Shown one piece after another: positions 20,106-30,200 of a stretch of DNA of 64,000 nt. The notes under the pieces were generated by a model. The model was not told the origin of the DNA. It searched no databases and saw only the letters and a list, made by a program, of their open reading frames with translations. A program made the translations under genes and the position numbers. Source of the stretch: CAZSSM01 sp964609385 (GTDB lineage: Bacteria > Planctomycetota > Planctomycetia > Isosphaerales > Isosphaeraceae); assembly GCA_964609385.1 (NCBI GenBank), contig CAZSSM010000018.1, positions 1-64,000 of the forward strand. Reading direction: 5' to 3'. Position 1 is the first letter of the stretch, and the number at the start of each line of letters is the position of its first letter.

Positions 20106-21554
20106 ATGGCAGAAAAGACTCCCATCACCGTCGCCTATGGCGACGGGATCGGCCCGGAGATCATGGAGGCCTCCCTCCTCATCCTGACCGAGGCCGGCGC
20201 CCAGATCGAGCAGGAACGGATCGAGATCGGCGAGAGCGTCTATAACGCTGGGTTCAGCTCCGGGATTAAGGACACCGCCTGGGAATCGCTTCGGCGGACC
20301 AAAGTCTTCTACAAAGCGCCGATCACAACGCCGCAGGGCGGGGGCTTCAAGAGCCTCAACGTGACGGTCCGCAAGACGCTGGGCCTCTACGCGAACGTAC
20401 GCCCCTGCGTTTCCTATCACCCGTATATCGCTACCAAGCACCCGATAATGGATGTGGTGATCGTCCGTGAGAACGAGGAAGACCTCTACGCGGGCATCGA
20501 GCACCGGCAGACCGATGAGGTCTATCAGTGCCTCAAGCTGATCTCTCGACCCGGTTGCGAGAAGATCGTTCGCTACGCGTTCGAGTATGCCAAGCTGAAC
20601 AATCGGTCGAAAGTTACGTGCTTCAGTAAAGATAACATTATGAAAATGACCGATGGCCTGTTCCATCAGGTCTTCGATGAGATCGCCGCGGACTATCCGT
20701 CGATCGAGAACGAGCATTGGATCATCGATATCGGCGCGGCGAAGCTGGCCGACACGCCCGAGCGGTTCGATGTGGTGGTCATGGAGAACCTCTACGGCGA
20801 TATCCTCTCCGACGTGGCAGCGCAGATTGCCGGTTCGGTCGGCCTGGCCGCCTCGTCCAATATCGGCGAATCGGCCGCGATGTTCGAGGCGATCCACGGT
20901 TCGGCTCCGCGTCGCGCAGGCCAGAACATGGCAAACCCCTCGGGCCTCTTCCTCGCCGGTGTCCAGATGATGGTTCACCTCGGTCAGCCCGAGGTGGCCC
21001 AACGCGCCCACAACGCCTGGCTCAAGACGATCGAAGATGGGATCCATACCTACGATATTTTCGATGAGTCGGTGAGTAAGGAGAAGGTCGGCACGCGTCA
21101 GTTCGCCGAGGCCGTCGTCGCCCGACTCGGTCAGACCCCGACTACGCTCAAGCCGGTCTCCTACGAGAAGGCCGAGTCGACCGGTCCAGTCCCCTACGTC
21201 CGGACGACCAAGCCGGGCAAGAAGGAGTTGGTTGGTGTCGACGTCTTCCTGCACTTCAACGGTGCTCCCAACGATCTGGGTGGGAAGCTCAAACTGACCG
21301 GCAACGACGCCATCCAACTCAGCATGATCAGCAACCGAGGCCAGAAAGTCTGGCCCGACGGTGCCCCGGAAACCTTCTGCACCGACCACTGGCGCTGCCG
21401 ATTCAAAGCGCCGAGCGGGCCCGGCTCGATCCAGAACCGGGCCGTTGTCGAGCTGCTCGACCGGGTCGAACAGGCCGGCTTCGACTTCATCAAGACCGAG
21501 CACCTCTATCACTTCGATGGCCAACCGGCGTACACCATGGGCCAAGGTGAGTGA
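20106..21554 (+). CDS. icd: NADP-dependent isocitrate dehydrogenase, Thermus/Rickettsia-type with C-terminal extension
   Basis: The enzyme oxidises isocitrate to 2-oxoglutarate in the TCA cycle. The first 335 residues are a decarboxylating dehydrogenase of the IDH/IMDH superfamily. ITVAYGDGIGPEIMEASL is the N-terminus, GGGFKSLNVTVRKTLGLYAN holds substrate-binding Ser and Arg residues, RENEEDLYAGIEHRQ follows, VVMENLYGDILSDVAAQIAG carries metal-binding Asp residues, and FEAIHGSAPRRAGQNMANPS is in the NADP region. An extra domain of about 140 residues follows (FLHFNGAPNDLGGKLKL onward), as in Thermus thermophilus IDH of about 496 residues. At 482 residues it fits that group better than the 416-residue E. 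coli type. It is a single gene with no TCA neighbour. Confidence 0.93.
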   Translation: MAEKTPITVAYGDGIGPEIMEASLLILTEAGAQIEQERIEIGESVYNAGFSSGIKDTAWESLRRTKVFYKAPITTPQGGGFKSLNVTVRKTLGLYANVRPCVSYHPYIATKHPIMDVVIVRENEEDLYAGIEHRQTDEVYQCLKLISRPGCEKIVRYAFEYAKLNNRSKVTCFSKDNIMKMTDGLFHQVFDEIAADYPSIENEHWIIDIGAAKLADTPERFDVVVMENLYGDILSDVAAQIAGSVGLAASSNIGESAAMFEAIHGSAPRRAGQNMANPSGLFLAGVQMMVHLGQPEVAQRAHNAWLKTIEDGIHTYDIFDESVSKEKVGTRQFAEAVVARLGQTPTTLKPVSYEKAESTGPVPYVRTTKPGKKELVGVDVFLHFNGAPNDLGGKLKLTGNDAIQLSMISNRGQKVWPDGAPETFCTDHWRCRFKAPSGPGSIQNRAVVELLDRVEQAGFDFIKTEHLYHFDGQPAYTMGQGE

Positions 21555-21681
21555 TTGCTGGTCCGTCCTAACCCTTGAGGTGATGGAAAGACCTACCCGA
21601 TCAGCCTGCGGCCCCCCATTTCGGGTCGTCCGGGCTGCTCGGGTGGTCCCCGGCGGAGACGATTCGGTGTCAGGGAAGGCG

Positions 21682-21712
21682 AAAAGAGCCGCGATTCGAC
21701 CTCAAGCGGCTC
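21682..21712 (-). terminator. Rho-independent terminator for the DCC-family gene
   Basis: On the minus strand GAGCCGC (21712-21706) and GCGGCTC (21692-21686) form a perfect 7-bp stem with a 13-base loop, followed at once by TTTT (21685-21682). It lies 33 bases after the stop of the minus-strand DCC gene and faces the right way. The U-run is short. Confidence 0.5.
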
Positions 21713-21744
21713 GAGCCCACGTGAGATTGATGAAGCCTTCGCGT

Positions 21745-22212
21745 TCAGTTGAGGAAGCGTTCACGTTGCTCAGGTGTGAGCAATCGGCAGGCCGGAGCGC
21801 GGCCGAAGATCCGTTGACGAACCGAGGCGACCATGCGGTAACCGAGGTCGCGGATCGGCCGTGGAATCAACCAAAGCAGGCCCGCCGATACGGCCCAGAT
21901 CCCACCCAACTCGTTCAGGACGCGTCGGACCGCCTCCGAACGAATTTGGACGTCGTCACGGGTCGCCAGCACGACGGTGCTCAGCGGTTCGACGTCAAGG
22001 TGGGGTCGGACCTCGCTGAACGTCGAGCCTTGCAACGGGGCGAAACGGAGCCGCGCGCGATGATCATGCTTCAAGACGAATTGCACGAATCGATCGCAAA
22101 GGCCACAGTCGCCGTCGAAGAACACGATCGGTCCTGCCTCGGCGCTTGGGATGATCACTTCATTTGGGGTGGTCTGCTGCTCGATCGCCGTCGTGGATGC
22201 GGTCATGGGCAC
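21745..22212 (-). CDS. DCC-family thiol-disulfide oxidoreductase-like protein (DUF393)
   Basis: FFDGDCGLCDRFVQFVLKHD near residue 31 is the DxDCxxC signature (DCC motif) that names the family. RFAPLQGSTF and STVVLATRDDVQIRSEAVRR are further conserved parts, and the C-terminus has the usual amphipathic segment LLWLIPRPIRDLGYRMVASV. At 155 residues it matches the family, allowing for about 25 residues of polar N-terminal extension. The function is thought to be redox-related but is not established. The start is the ATG at 22212, or a second one two codons later. Confidence 0.88.
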   Translation of the reverse strand: MPMTASTTAIEQQTTPNEVIIPSAEAGPIVFFDGDCGLCDRFVQFVLKHDHRARLRFAPLQGSTFSEVRPHLDVEPLSTVVLATRDDVQIRSEAVRRVLNELGGIWAVSAGLLWLIPRPIRDLGYRMVASVRQRIFGRAPACRLLTPEQRERFLN

Positions 22213-22413
22213 TAAACTCCAGGTCGATCTCCATGGGGTACTTGCGAGCTAGGCTCCAGAGGTCGGCCGTCTCAACCGCGACAATGACGAAGGTCGTCGG
22301 TATTTTACACTCTGGATGTGCGCGTCGAGGTCCGTCCACAACCCGGGATGGAACGATCCACCGAGCGATCTAACCGCCCGTTACATGTTTTCCTTCCTGT
22401 GGGAGTTCCCAAC

Positions 22414-24561
22414 ATGAGCCACCACGCAACCGTGGCCGAGAAACTACGTAAGCTGGCGCGCAACCTTTGGTGGTCATGGCAACCCGGCGTGATCAGCCTC
22501 TTCGAGGAGTTGGATCCGAAGCTCTGGTACGACACCGATCACAATCCGATCGCGCTGCTGGACCAAATCGCCCCGGAGCAGTTGGAGCGTCGGGCCGACG
22601 AGATGGCGTTGCACTCGCGGATCGATTCGGCCTTCGGACGGCTGAGCGACTACGTGGATTCGGATCAGACCTGGGGCCGGACCCACACCTCGTCGTTCCT
22701 GACCCGCCCGGTGGCCTACTTCTCGATGGAGTTCGGACTGCACGAGAGCCTACCGATCTACTCGGGCGGTCTCGGCGTCCTGGCCGGCGACCACCTCAAA
22801 AGCGCTAGCGATCTAGGGATCCCCTTGGTCGCTTGCGGCTTGCTCTATAACCAGGGCTACTTCCACCAGAGCCTCGACCAATCGGGTTGGCAGCAAGAAA
22901 GCTACACCAACGCCGACACCGAGCGTCTGCCGATCGTGCTGGCCACCGACAAGGAGGGTCGTGAGGTCCGGGTCGCGATCGACTCGCACTCCGGGACGCT
23001 GCACGCGCGGGTCTGGCGGGTCGGTGTCGGTCGAACGACCCTCCTGCTGCTGGACAGCAACGTTCCCGAGAACAGTGACTGGGACCGGGGCCTAACCTCC
23101 CGGCTCTACGGCGGTGACGGCGAGGTCCGAATCCGTCAGGAACTCCTGCTGGGTGTTGGAGGGATGCGAGCCTTGAGAGCCTTGGGGTACGACCCCTCGG
23201 TGCTCCACCTCAACGAAGGCCATAGCGCGTTCGTCACCTTGGAGGCGATCCGCGAGCGGATGCACGAGGAAGGTAAACCCTTCGGCGAGGTCCGTCGCGA
23301 CGTGGCCGCCATGACCGTCTTCACCACGCATACCCCGGTGGCCGCCGGCCACGACCGCTTCGACGCCGAGCAGGTCGAGCGGCACCTGGGCCGACTCCGT
23401 GAAGACATGCACCTGTCGTACGACGACCTGATGGGCCTGGGTCGGATCGACCCGCACGACCATCACGAGCGGTTCTGCATGACTGTCTTGGCCCTGAAGC
23501 TCTCGGAGCACGCCAACGGAGTCAGCGCGTTGCACGGGCGCGTCAGCCGCGAAATGTGGAACCCGCTTTACCCAGGCCGCGACACGCGCGAGATCCCGAT
23601 CGGCCATATCACCAACGGCGTTCACGTCCTGAGCTGGTTGGCGCCCCCGATGCGCGAGATCTACGACCGCCATCTCGAGCCGAACTGGCACCGAAGCATG
23701 GAGGTTCCCGAGGTCTTCTCAGGGATCCGTTCGGTCGATGAAGGGATGCTCTGGGAAACCCATCAACGGCTCAAAGCGCGGTTGCTGGACTTCCTTCGCC
23801 GACGTCTAGTCATTCAGGCTGAGCGTCGAGGTGAGGATCCCAGCCAGGTCGAGGAACTCCGAAGCCGGTTCGGCCTGGACATCTTGACGATCGGCTTTGC
23901 TCGACGTTTCGCGACCTACAAGCGGGCCGGTCTGGTCCTCCGTGAACCCAGCCGGTTGGCCGACCTGATCAATGCTTCGGATCGTCCGGTCCAAATCGTC
24001 TTCGCCGGCAAGGCCCATCCCGAAGACCGTCAGGGCAAGGAACTGATCCAAAGCATTGTCGAGATGGCCAAGCAGGAGCCGTTCCGAAACCGGATCGTCT
24101 TCATCGAGGATTACGACATGAACGTGGCGCGCTACCTGGTTCAAGGCGTCGATGTTTGGTTGAACAACCCACGACGTCCTCAGGAGGCCAGCGGGACCTC
24201 CGGTCAGAAGGCCGCGCTCAACGGAGTCCTCAACTGCTCGATCCTCGATGGCTGGTGGGCCGAAGCCTATGACGGAGCCAACGGGTTCGCCATCGGCTCG
24301 GGCCGTTCGCACACCGACATGCGTGTGCAGGATGAACGCGATCACGCGGCCTTGATTGAGACTCTGGCCGAGCAGGTCATCCCCAAGTATTATGAACGAG
24401 ACGAGAGCGGCCTGCCCCGCCGCTGGATTGCGTCCCAGAAAGCGGGGATCCAGACCCTGGGTTGGCGGTTTAATTCCGATCGCATGGTGATGGATTACGC
24501 CCTCAACAGCTACTTACCCGCGGCTGGCAAGCTCACCTACGCCGCTGCCGCGGCGCGTTGA
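22414..24561 (+). CDS. glgP: Alpha-glucan (glycogen/maltodextrin) phosphorylase
   Basis: This GT35 enzyme releases glucose-1-phosphate from alpha-1,4-glucans, using PLP. The ATG at 22414 (GGGAG at 22401-22405) gives 715 residues and starts ATVAEKLRKLARNLWWSWQP, the hallmark of the short bacterial/archaeal branch with an N-terminal DUF3417 domain. Active-site parts are YFSMEFGLHESLPIYSGGLG, LNEGHSAFVTLEAIRE, TTHTPVAAGHDRF, FARRFATYKRAGL and EASGTSGQKAALNGVLN. The last holds the PLP lysine near residue 599. The GH13 enzyme at 58.3 kb may supply or share substrates. It is 57 bases before a kinase gene on the same strand. Confidence 0.93.
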   Translation: MSHHATVAEKLRKLARNLWWSWQPGVISLFEELDPKLWYDTDHNPIALLDQIAPEQLERRADEMALHSRIDSAFGRLSDYVDSDQTWGRTHTSSFLTRPVAYFSMEFGLHESLPIYSGGLGVLAGDHLKSASDLGIPLVACGLLYNQGYFHQSLDQSGWQQESYTNADTERLPIVLATDKEGREVRVAIDSHSGTLHARVWRVGVGRTTLLLLDSNVPENSDWDRGLTSRLYGGDGEVRIRQELLLGVGGMRALRALGYDPSVLHLNEGHSAFVTLEAIRERMHEEGKPFGEVRRDVAAMTVFTTHTPVAAGHDRFDAEQVERHLGRLREDMHLSYDDLMGLGRIDPHDHHERFCMTVLALKLSEHANGVSALHGRVSREMWNPLYPGRDTREIPIGHITNGVHVLSWLAPPMREIYDRHLEPNWHRSMEVPEVFSGIRSVDEGMLWETHQRLKARLLDFLRRRLVIQAERRGEDPSQVEELRSRFGLDILTIGFARRFATYKRAGLVLREPSRLADLINASDRPVQIVFAGKAHPEDRQGKELIQSIVEMAKQEPFRNRIVFIEDYDMNVARYLVQGVDVWLNNPRRPQEASGTSGQKAALNGVLNCSILDGWWAEAYDGANGFAIGSGRSHTDMRVQDERDHAALIETLAEQVIPKYYERDESGLPRRWIASQKAGIQTLGWRFNSDRMVMDYALNSYLPAAGKLTYAAAAAR

Positions 24562-24618
24562 TCCGAGCCGACCGGCCTTCGGTGGCCAACAGGACCGACT
24601 GCCCAGGAACCTCGTACC

Positions 24619-26418
24619 ATGTCCTCCGTCCAACCGATGGGTTCATTCCTGCTTGAGCGCGAGCTGGGGCGGGGTTCCATGGGGATCGTCTATCAGGGGC
24701 GTCATCGCGATACCGGACGCCCGGCCGCCATCAAGGTCCTGCTCACCGAGCAAACCCGCAATTCCAAGGCCCATCAACGTTTCCAACGCGAGGCGAAGAT
24801 CCTTGAAGGGTTTCGCCATCCTAATATCGTTCGTTACCTGGCCTATGGACGATCTTCGGGCAAATATTACTTCGCGATGGAGTTCGTCGACGGCCAGACC
24901 TTCGAAGATCTGATCGAAGCGTCTGGCTCACTCCCTTGGCTCGAAGTGGTCCAACTGGCCATCCAACTCTGTGAAGCGCTCCATTATTCACACCAACATG
25001 GGGTCATCCATCGAGACCTCAAACCATCGAACTTGATGATTACGTCGAAGGGTCAAGTCAAGTTGGCCGACTTCGGAATCGCCAAGATCCAAGACGCCAC
25101 CGCCTTGACTCAGCCGGGTCGGACTCTGGGCACCGGCGCCTACATGGCTCCCGAGCAGATCCGCGACGAGTCGATCAGTCATCGGACCGATCTCTATGCC
25201 CTGGGTTGTGTGCTCTACCAGATGCTGACCAACAAGCTGCCCTTCCAAGGGCAGACGATGGTTCAGATGGTCCATGCCCACCTGACCGAGACGCCACCTT
25301 GGGTCAGCGAGACGACCAATGTGCCCGAAGACTTGGACTGGCTCATCGCTGAACTGCTCGTCAAGTCCCCCCACCCAGATCCCAACGCCAGCTTGTCTTA
25401 CTCGGCACACCATACCCGACGCGACCGTGCCCAGCCGCCGACCGAACGCCCCTTCGATGCGGCCATCGTCGCGCAAAGGCTTAAGGAACTCCGTGACCGC
25501 GCGGTTCGAGGTGGACCCATCACCATGGTCTGGCCCGACAGCTCGGTCAATCCCACCCGCCCCGGTTTCGCCCAGCAGGATCAGGCCAAAAAAACCAAGA
25601 AGTCGAAGAAGACCGGATCTCGCAAGTCGAAGAGCGGCCGCAGTTCCACAACGACCCGAGCGGTCTCCTTGGAAGGTCAGCGCCAGTGGATCAGTGTGGC
25701 TGGCTTGGTCCTCGCCCTGGGTGCGACCATCGGGTTCATCATCTATCAACTGATCCCGCCCAGCATGGAAGAACTCTTCGACGATATTCGAGCCCTCAAC
25801 GCCTCGGACAGCTCAGGCGATTGGGGGGAATCGTTGGCCTTGATGGAGCGAGTCGAACGCGACCACCCCGGGCACCCCTACCAGCAAGAGTTCGAGCAAT
25901 GGCGTGACCGGCTGATGGTGCATCAGGCGAAGAAACGCGGCAATCTGCTCCTGAACCTTCGAATCTCGCCGCGGAACTCCGCCGAACGGCTTTACGTCGC
26001 CAAAGCCGACCGCATCGCCGAAGCGAAGACTGATGGGGACCTGCTCGAAGAGCGGCAACTCTACCGCGAGTTGGCCGAGCAGCTCGATTCGAACGATCCC
26101 GAGGAGCGTCGCTGGGAGCTGCTCGCCCTCGAAGAACTGTCGCGAGTGGAATCCGAGATCGCGCAGCGTCGGGAACTCGTGGCCGAAGAGGTTCGCGAAG
26201 TCGTCGGGCTGATCGACAACGGGCGGTTCGATGAGGCGAAGCAATTGGGGACGCGAATCCTGGAGAAGTATCAGGCCGACCGCTCCGTCGAAGATCCCTT
26301 GAGACAACTCCAGGAGCGCTTGGCGACTTTGGAGGATAGTCAGGACGCCGAGGTCGAAGACGAGGATGGTTCGGAGGGGGATTCGACCGACTCGAACCGA
26401 GCCAGCGAGGCGGGCTGA
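24619..26418 (+). CDS. Transmembrane serine/threonine protein kinase
   Basis: A Hanks-type kinase domain spans residues 9-290. The glycine loop is LGRGSMGIVYQG, the catalytic Lys is K39, HRDLKPSN is at 131-138 and DFG is at 151-153; APEQ follows. All catalytic residues are present. About 20 polar residues (near 255-275, with SLSYSAHHTRRDR) are inserted in the C-lobe between KSPHPDP and ERPFDA, where related kinases are continuous. A Lys/Ser-rich juxtamembrane segment (324-342) precedes one membrane helix (about 357-378). The 220 residues outside the membrane are charged and helical with coiled-coil character, and have no recognised sensor domain. It is probably cotranscribed with glgP 57 bases upstream, so a metabolic signalling role is possible. 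Confidence 0.9.
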   Translation: MSSVQPMGSFLLERELGRGSMGIVYQGRHRDTGRPAAIKVLLTEQTRNSKAHQRFQREAKILEGFRHPNIVRYLAYGRSSGKYYFAMEFVDGQTFEDLIEASGSLPWLEVVQLAIQLCEALHYSHQHGVIHRDLKPSNLMITSKGQVKLADFGIAKIQDATALTQPGRTLGTGAYMAPEQIRDESISHRTDLYALGCVLYQMLTNKLPFQGQTMVQMVHAHLTETPPWVSETTNVPEDLDWLIAELLVKSPHPDPNASLSYSAHHTRRDRAQPPTERPFDAAIVAQRLKELRDRAVRGGPITMVWPDSSVNPTRPGFAQQDQAKKTKKSKKTGSRKSKSGRSSTTTRAVSLEGQRQWISVAGLVLALGATIGFIIYQLIPPSMEELFDDIRALNASDSSGDWGESLALMERVERDHPGHPYQQEFEQWRDRLMVHQAKKRGNLLLNLRISPRNSAERLYVAKADRIAEAKTDGDLLEERQLYRELAEQLDSNDPEERRWELLALEELSRVESEIAQRRELVAEEVREVVGLIDNGRFDEAKQLGTRILEKYQADRSVEDPLRQLQERLATLEDSQDAEVEDEDGSEGDSTDSNRASEAG

Positions 26419-26436
26419 CGTGGTTCCCGCCCTTTT
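26409..26436 (+). terminator. Candidate terminator after the kinase gene
   Basis: GGCGGG (26409-26414) pairs with CCCGCC (26426-26431) around an 11-base loop and is followed by CTTTTG. The stem includes the last codons and the stop of the kinase gene. The U-run is only four bases. Confidence 0.4.
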
Positions 26437-26502
26437 GCCTCATAAAATCTTCATTGTTTATCAAAGTCCCATGCATGATTTGCTATCGAGCCCATTGCTA
26501 CG

Positions 26503-26531
26503 TTGACCGTGTTGGCGTGACGCTATAGGAT
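26503..26531 (+). promoter_or_regulatory. Candidate promoter for the Phd-type antitoxin gene
   Basis: TTGACC at 26503-26508 and TAGGAT at 26526-26531 are separated by exactly 17 bases. This is one of the best sigma-70-like matches in the window, and leaves a leader of about 90 bases before the ATG at 26628. Confidence 0.45.
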
Positions 26532-26553
26532 GGTTTCGCCACGTCTTTTGGAC

Positions 26554-26605
26554 CCGGCCTTCTCGCGCCGGCTGTTGATTCGGAAGCCCCTTCACTCAGG
26601 CTTCC
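26554..26605 (+). promoter_or_regulatory. Two-hairpin leader before the Phd-type gene
   Basis: The leader contains CCGGC (26554-26558) pairing with GCCGG (26567-26571), then GGAAGCC (26582-26588) pairing with GGCTTCC (26599-26605). The second stem is perfect over 7 bp, ends 22 bases before the start codon, and is followed by TTCTT. These could shape translation or act as DNA dyads for autorepression, as Phd proteins often bind palindromes. Confidence 0.4.
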
Positions 26606-26627
26606 TTCTTGCTCATTGAGGTTCCTG

Positions 26628-27008
26628 ATGGCCGAATCTCCGGTCCGTTTCCTGGGGAGTCGCGAACTGCATCGCGACCTGCCCAAAGTGCTCCAGAGCC
26701 TGGAGCGTAGCGAGACACGATGCGTCTTGACCGTCCACAGTCGGCCCAAAGCTGTTCTCATCGGCGCAGAGGCGTTCCTGCAGTTGTTGGAATCGGCCTC
26801 GCCCAACGATCGTCTCCTGGCCATGCAGTTGAAGGCCCTCATGCAAGGGCACCTCTCCCACGACGAGCCCGAGTCGACTCGGGAATCAACCGAGGAACAG
26901 ACCGACTTCGACAACGAATCGTCATCGACCGAGGCCGATCGCGAGAAGTCGACGCGTTCAATAGATCGAGGTCGACACGCCTCGCGTCTTGAACCGGTCG
27001 GAGCCTGA
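26628..27008 (+). CDS. Phd/YefM-like antitoxin domain protein, no adjacent toxin
   Basis: The first 60 residues (RFLGSRELHRDLPKVLQSLE, then VLTVHSRPKAVLIGAEAFLQ) match the Phd/YefM fold, a DNA-binding N-terminal domain of type II antitoxins. The remaining 65 residues are acidic and Ser/Thr/Glu-rich, like the disordered toxin-neutralising tail. GAGG lies 7 bases before the ATG at 26628; a TTG at 26616 overlaps that site and is unlikely. No RelE, Doc or PIN gene is next to it: dnaE follows 269 bases away and a kinase precedes it. It may be an orphan antitoxin, a stand-alone regulator, or the survivor of a lost pair. Confidence 0.7.
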   Translation: MAESPVRFLGSRELHRDLPKVLQSLERSETRCVLTVHSRPKAVLIGAEAFLQLLESASPNDRLLAMQLKALMQGHLSHDEPESTRESTEEQTDFDNESSSTEADREKSTRSIDRGRHASRLEPVGA

Positions 27009-27195
27009 GCGATCTCTTGCTCGAGTGATCTTTGATCCGTTTGATCCGATCGCGATCCCTCCGACCATGATCCCAACGTCGGGTCGGAGGCCGATCCCGC
27101 TTTCCGAGCCGAGGATGGCTGCTCGAGGGACGATCTGGCGCTTGTCGAGTCGCACGAATCGTTTGACCCGACTGAAGTCTGGTCCATCGCATTGC

Positions 27196-27217
27196 CGAAG
27201 GCACCTTCGTGTACAAT
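27196..27217 (+). promoter_or_regulatory. Palindrome next to a -10-like box upstream of dnaE
   Basis: CGAAGGCACCTTCG (27196-27209) is a perfect 6+6 palindrome with a 2-base centre, immediately before TACAAT (27212-27217), about 60 bases before the dnaE start. The position between a possible -35 and -10 would suit a repressor. No good -35 box is present at 16-18 bases. Confidence 0.3.
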
Positions 27218-27277
27218 AGCATCGTGTGGCGTCAGTCACGATGCCTCCGAACACGGGCCTCCGGTTGAGGTGAGACT

Positions 27278-30200
27278 ATGACGAACCGGCCGTTCGTCCA
27301 CCTGCATTGTCACAGCCACTATAGTCGGTTGGACGGGGCAAGTCGGATCCCCGATCTGATCACCAAGTGTCGCGATCTGGGAATGTCCGCGATCGCGGTG
27401 ACCGATCACGGCAACCTTTATGGCGCGATGGAGTTGCTTCGCGAGGCGGAGAAGGGCGGGATTCAGCCGATCGTCGGGATCGAGGTCTACGTCGCCCCCG
27501 GTGATCGTCGTCAGAAACAGACCGGTGGCGTCTCCGGTCGAGAGACAGCCTTCCACCTCACGCTGTTAGCTATCAACGGCGCGGGGTTTCGGAACCTCAT
27601 GCGGCTCTCTTCGAAGGCGTTCCTGGAAGGGTACTACTACAACCCTCGGATCGACAAACAAATCCTTGAGCAGCATAGCGAAGGTTTGATTTGCCTTTCC
27701 GGATGTGTCAGCTCGGAGTTCTCCGACTTCCTGCTGCACGACCGTCTCGACGATGCGATCTCGCTTTGCCATTGGTATGAACAGGTCTTCGGTGATCGGT
27801 TCTATGTGGAAGTGCAAGATAACGGGATCGATATCCAGAGGACCCACGCGGCCGCCGCGACCGACCTGGCCAACCGGGTCGGTCTGCCGCTGGTGGGCAC
27901 CAGCGATGCCCACTACCTGAACCGGACTGACTGCGAGGCGCATGACGTCTTGCTCTGCATCTCCACGGGCAAAGATCGGGACGATCCCGGTCGGCTCCGG
28001 TTCGATACCGATCAGTTCCATGTCCGCTCGCCGGAAGAGATGTACGAGGCGATGCCCGGCCATCACGAGGCCCTCAAGCGGACCTTAGAGATCGCCGAGC
28101 GGGTCGACTATGGCGACCTCGACCTCAAAACCCGGCACTTCCCAAGCTTCGAGCCGCCCGAACAGAAGACCCCCGAGATCTATCTCCTGGAACTCTGTGA
28201 GCAAGGGCTCCGCGAGCGCTTCGGCGGCTCCATCCCACCCGAGGCCCAGGAACGACTCGAGGCCGAGTTGGGAACGATCAACCAGATGGGGTTCGCCTCG
28301 TACTTCCTGATCGTCTGGGACTTCGTTCGGTTCGCTCGGGAGCGTGGGATCGCCGTCGGCGCGCGGGGTTCGGCCTGTGGCGCCTTAGTCAGCTATGCGC
28401 TCTATCTCAGCAACGTCGATCCCATCGAGTATGACCTCCTCTTCGAGCGGTTCCTCGACCCCAATCGCTCCGAGGCGCCCGACATCGACATCGACATCGA
28501 TCAGGACCGTCGCTATGAAGTCATCGAATACGTCCGTCAGAAGTATGGCGACGACAACGTCGCCCAGATCGGGACCTTCGGCACGATGGCTGCTCGCGCC
28601 GTGCTCAAGGATGTCGGACGTACCCTGAGGATTCCGCTCGTCCAGGTCAACCAGCTCGTCAACCTCGTCCCGCAGAAGCCGAACATCACCCTGGCCGAGG
28701 CGTTCCAGCAGGAACCCGAGCTGAAACGCTTGACCGACCGCGATCCGCAACTCAGCGAGTTGCTGGCCATCGCCCGCCCCTTGGAGGGCCTGGTCCGCAA
28801 CGTCGGGACCCACGCTGCTGGGGTCGTGGTCGCCAACCAACCCTTGATCGATCTGGTGCCCCTGCAACGGATCAACAGTAAGGAGAAGACGCGCGACAAG
28901 GATCTGGTCGTCACCCAATGGAATATGGGCGACGTCGAGTCGGCCGGCCTGCTCAAGATCGACTTCCTCGGTCTGCGGAACCTGACGATCCTTGAAGCGG
29001 CGGTCCGGCGGATCAACCAACAGGCGCGTGACGAGCCGCTTGACCTGCTCGCCCTGCCACTCGACGATGCCCCAACCTTCGAACTGCTCCAGCGCGGCGA
29101 CACCAAGGGGGTCTTTCAGCTCGAGTCGGCCGGCATCCGCGACCTGCTCATCAAGATGAAGCCCGACGTTTTCCGCGACATCATCGCCACCAACGCCCTC
29201 TACCGGCCCGGCCCGCTCAATGGCGGCATGGTCGATGCTTACATCAACCGTAAGCACGGCCGCGAGCAGCCCGATTATGAACATCCCGTCATGGAAGAGA
29301 TCCTGGCCGAGACGCATGGCGTGATGGTCTACCAGGAACAGGTGATGCGGATCTTCAATCGGCTCGGTGGGATCGAGTTAAGCAAGGCGTATAAAACGAT
29401 TAAGGCGATCTCAAAGAAGAAGACCGAGATCATCGCCGCCAGTCGGGAGGCGTTTCTTCAAGGGTCCGTCGAGCGCGGACTCACCCAGGCCAAAGCCTCG
29501 AAGATCTTCGACCTGATCGTTCACTTCGGCGGGTACGGATTCAATAAGTCTCACTCAACAGCATACGCTTTATTGGCCTATCAGACCGCTTACCTTAAAG
29601 CGCATTATCCGACCGAGTTCATGTCCGCCTTGCTTTCCTCGGAGGTCGATGGGGCCGAGCGCGAGAAGCTCACCGAGCACATCGACGATTCGCGACGGAT
29701 GAGCATCCAGGTGCATCAGCCCAACATCAACGAGGGCGGCCCCGACTTCCGCGTGCTTGAGAAGGGCCACATTGCCTTCGGCCTCTCGGCGATCAAGGGA
29801 GTCAGCGCTAAGGCGGTCACGCTTTTGGCCCAGGATCGCGAAGAACAGGGATCCTACACCGGACTGGTCGACCTCTTCGAGCGACTCCCCGCGACGATCG
29901 TCAACCAGAACATCGTTGAGACCTTGATCAAGGCGGGCGCCTTGGACTGCTTCGGTTACCGACGTGCGCAGTTGTTGGCCGCTCTGCCGAGAGCCTACCA
30001 GGACGGCCAGCGGATCCAGGCCGACCGAATCCGGGGTCAGGGCAACCTCTTCGACGCCTTCGAGGAGGCCGAAGACGAGGCTAGCGCGTCGGCCCGCCCC
30101 CTCGCGATGACCATGCCTGACGTTGAAGAGGACGAGCTTCAGAAACTCGCCGAAGAGAAGCGGGTGCTCGGGTTCTACATGTCCGATCACCCGCTCGCCC

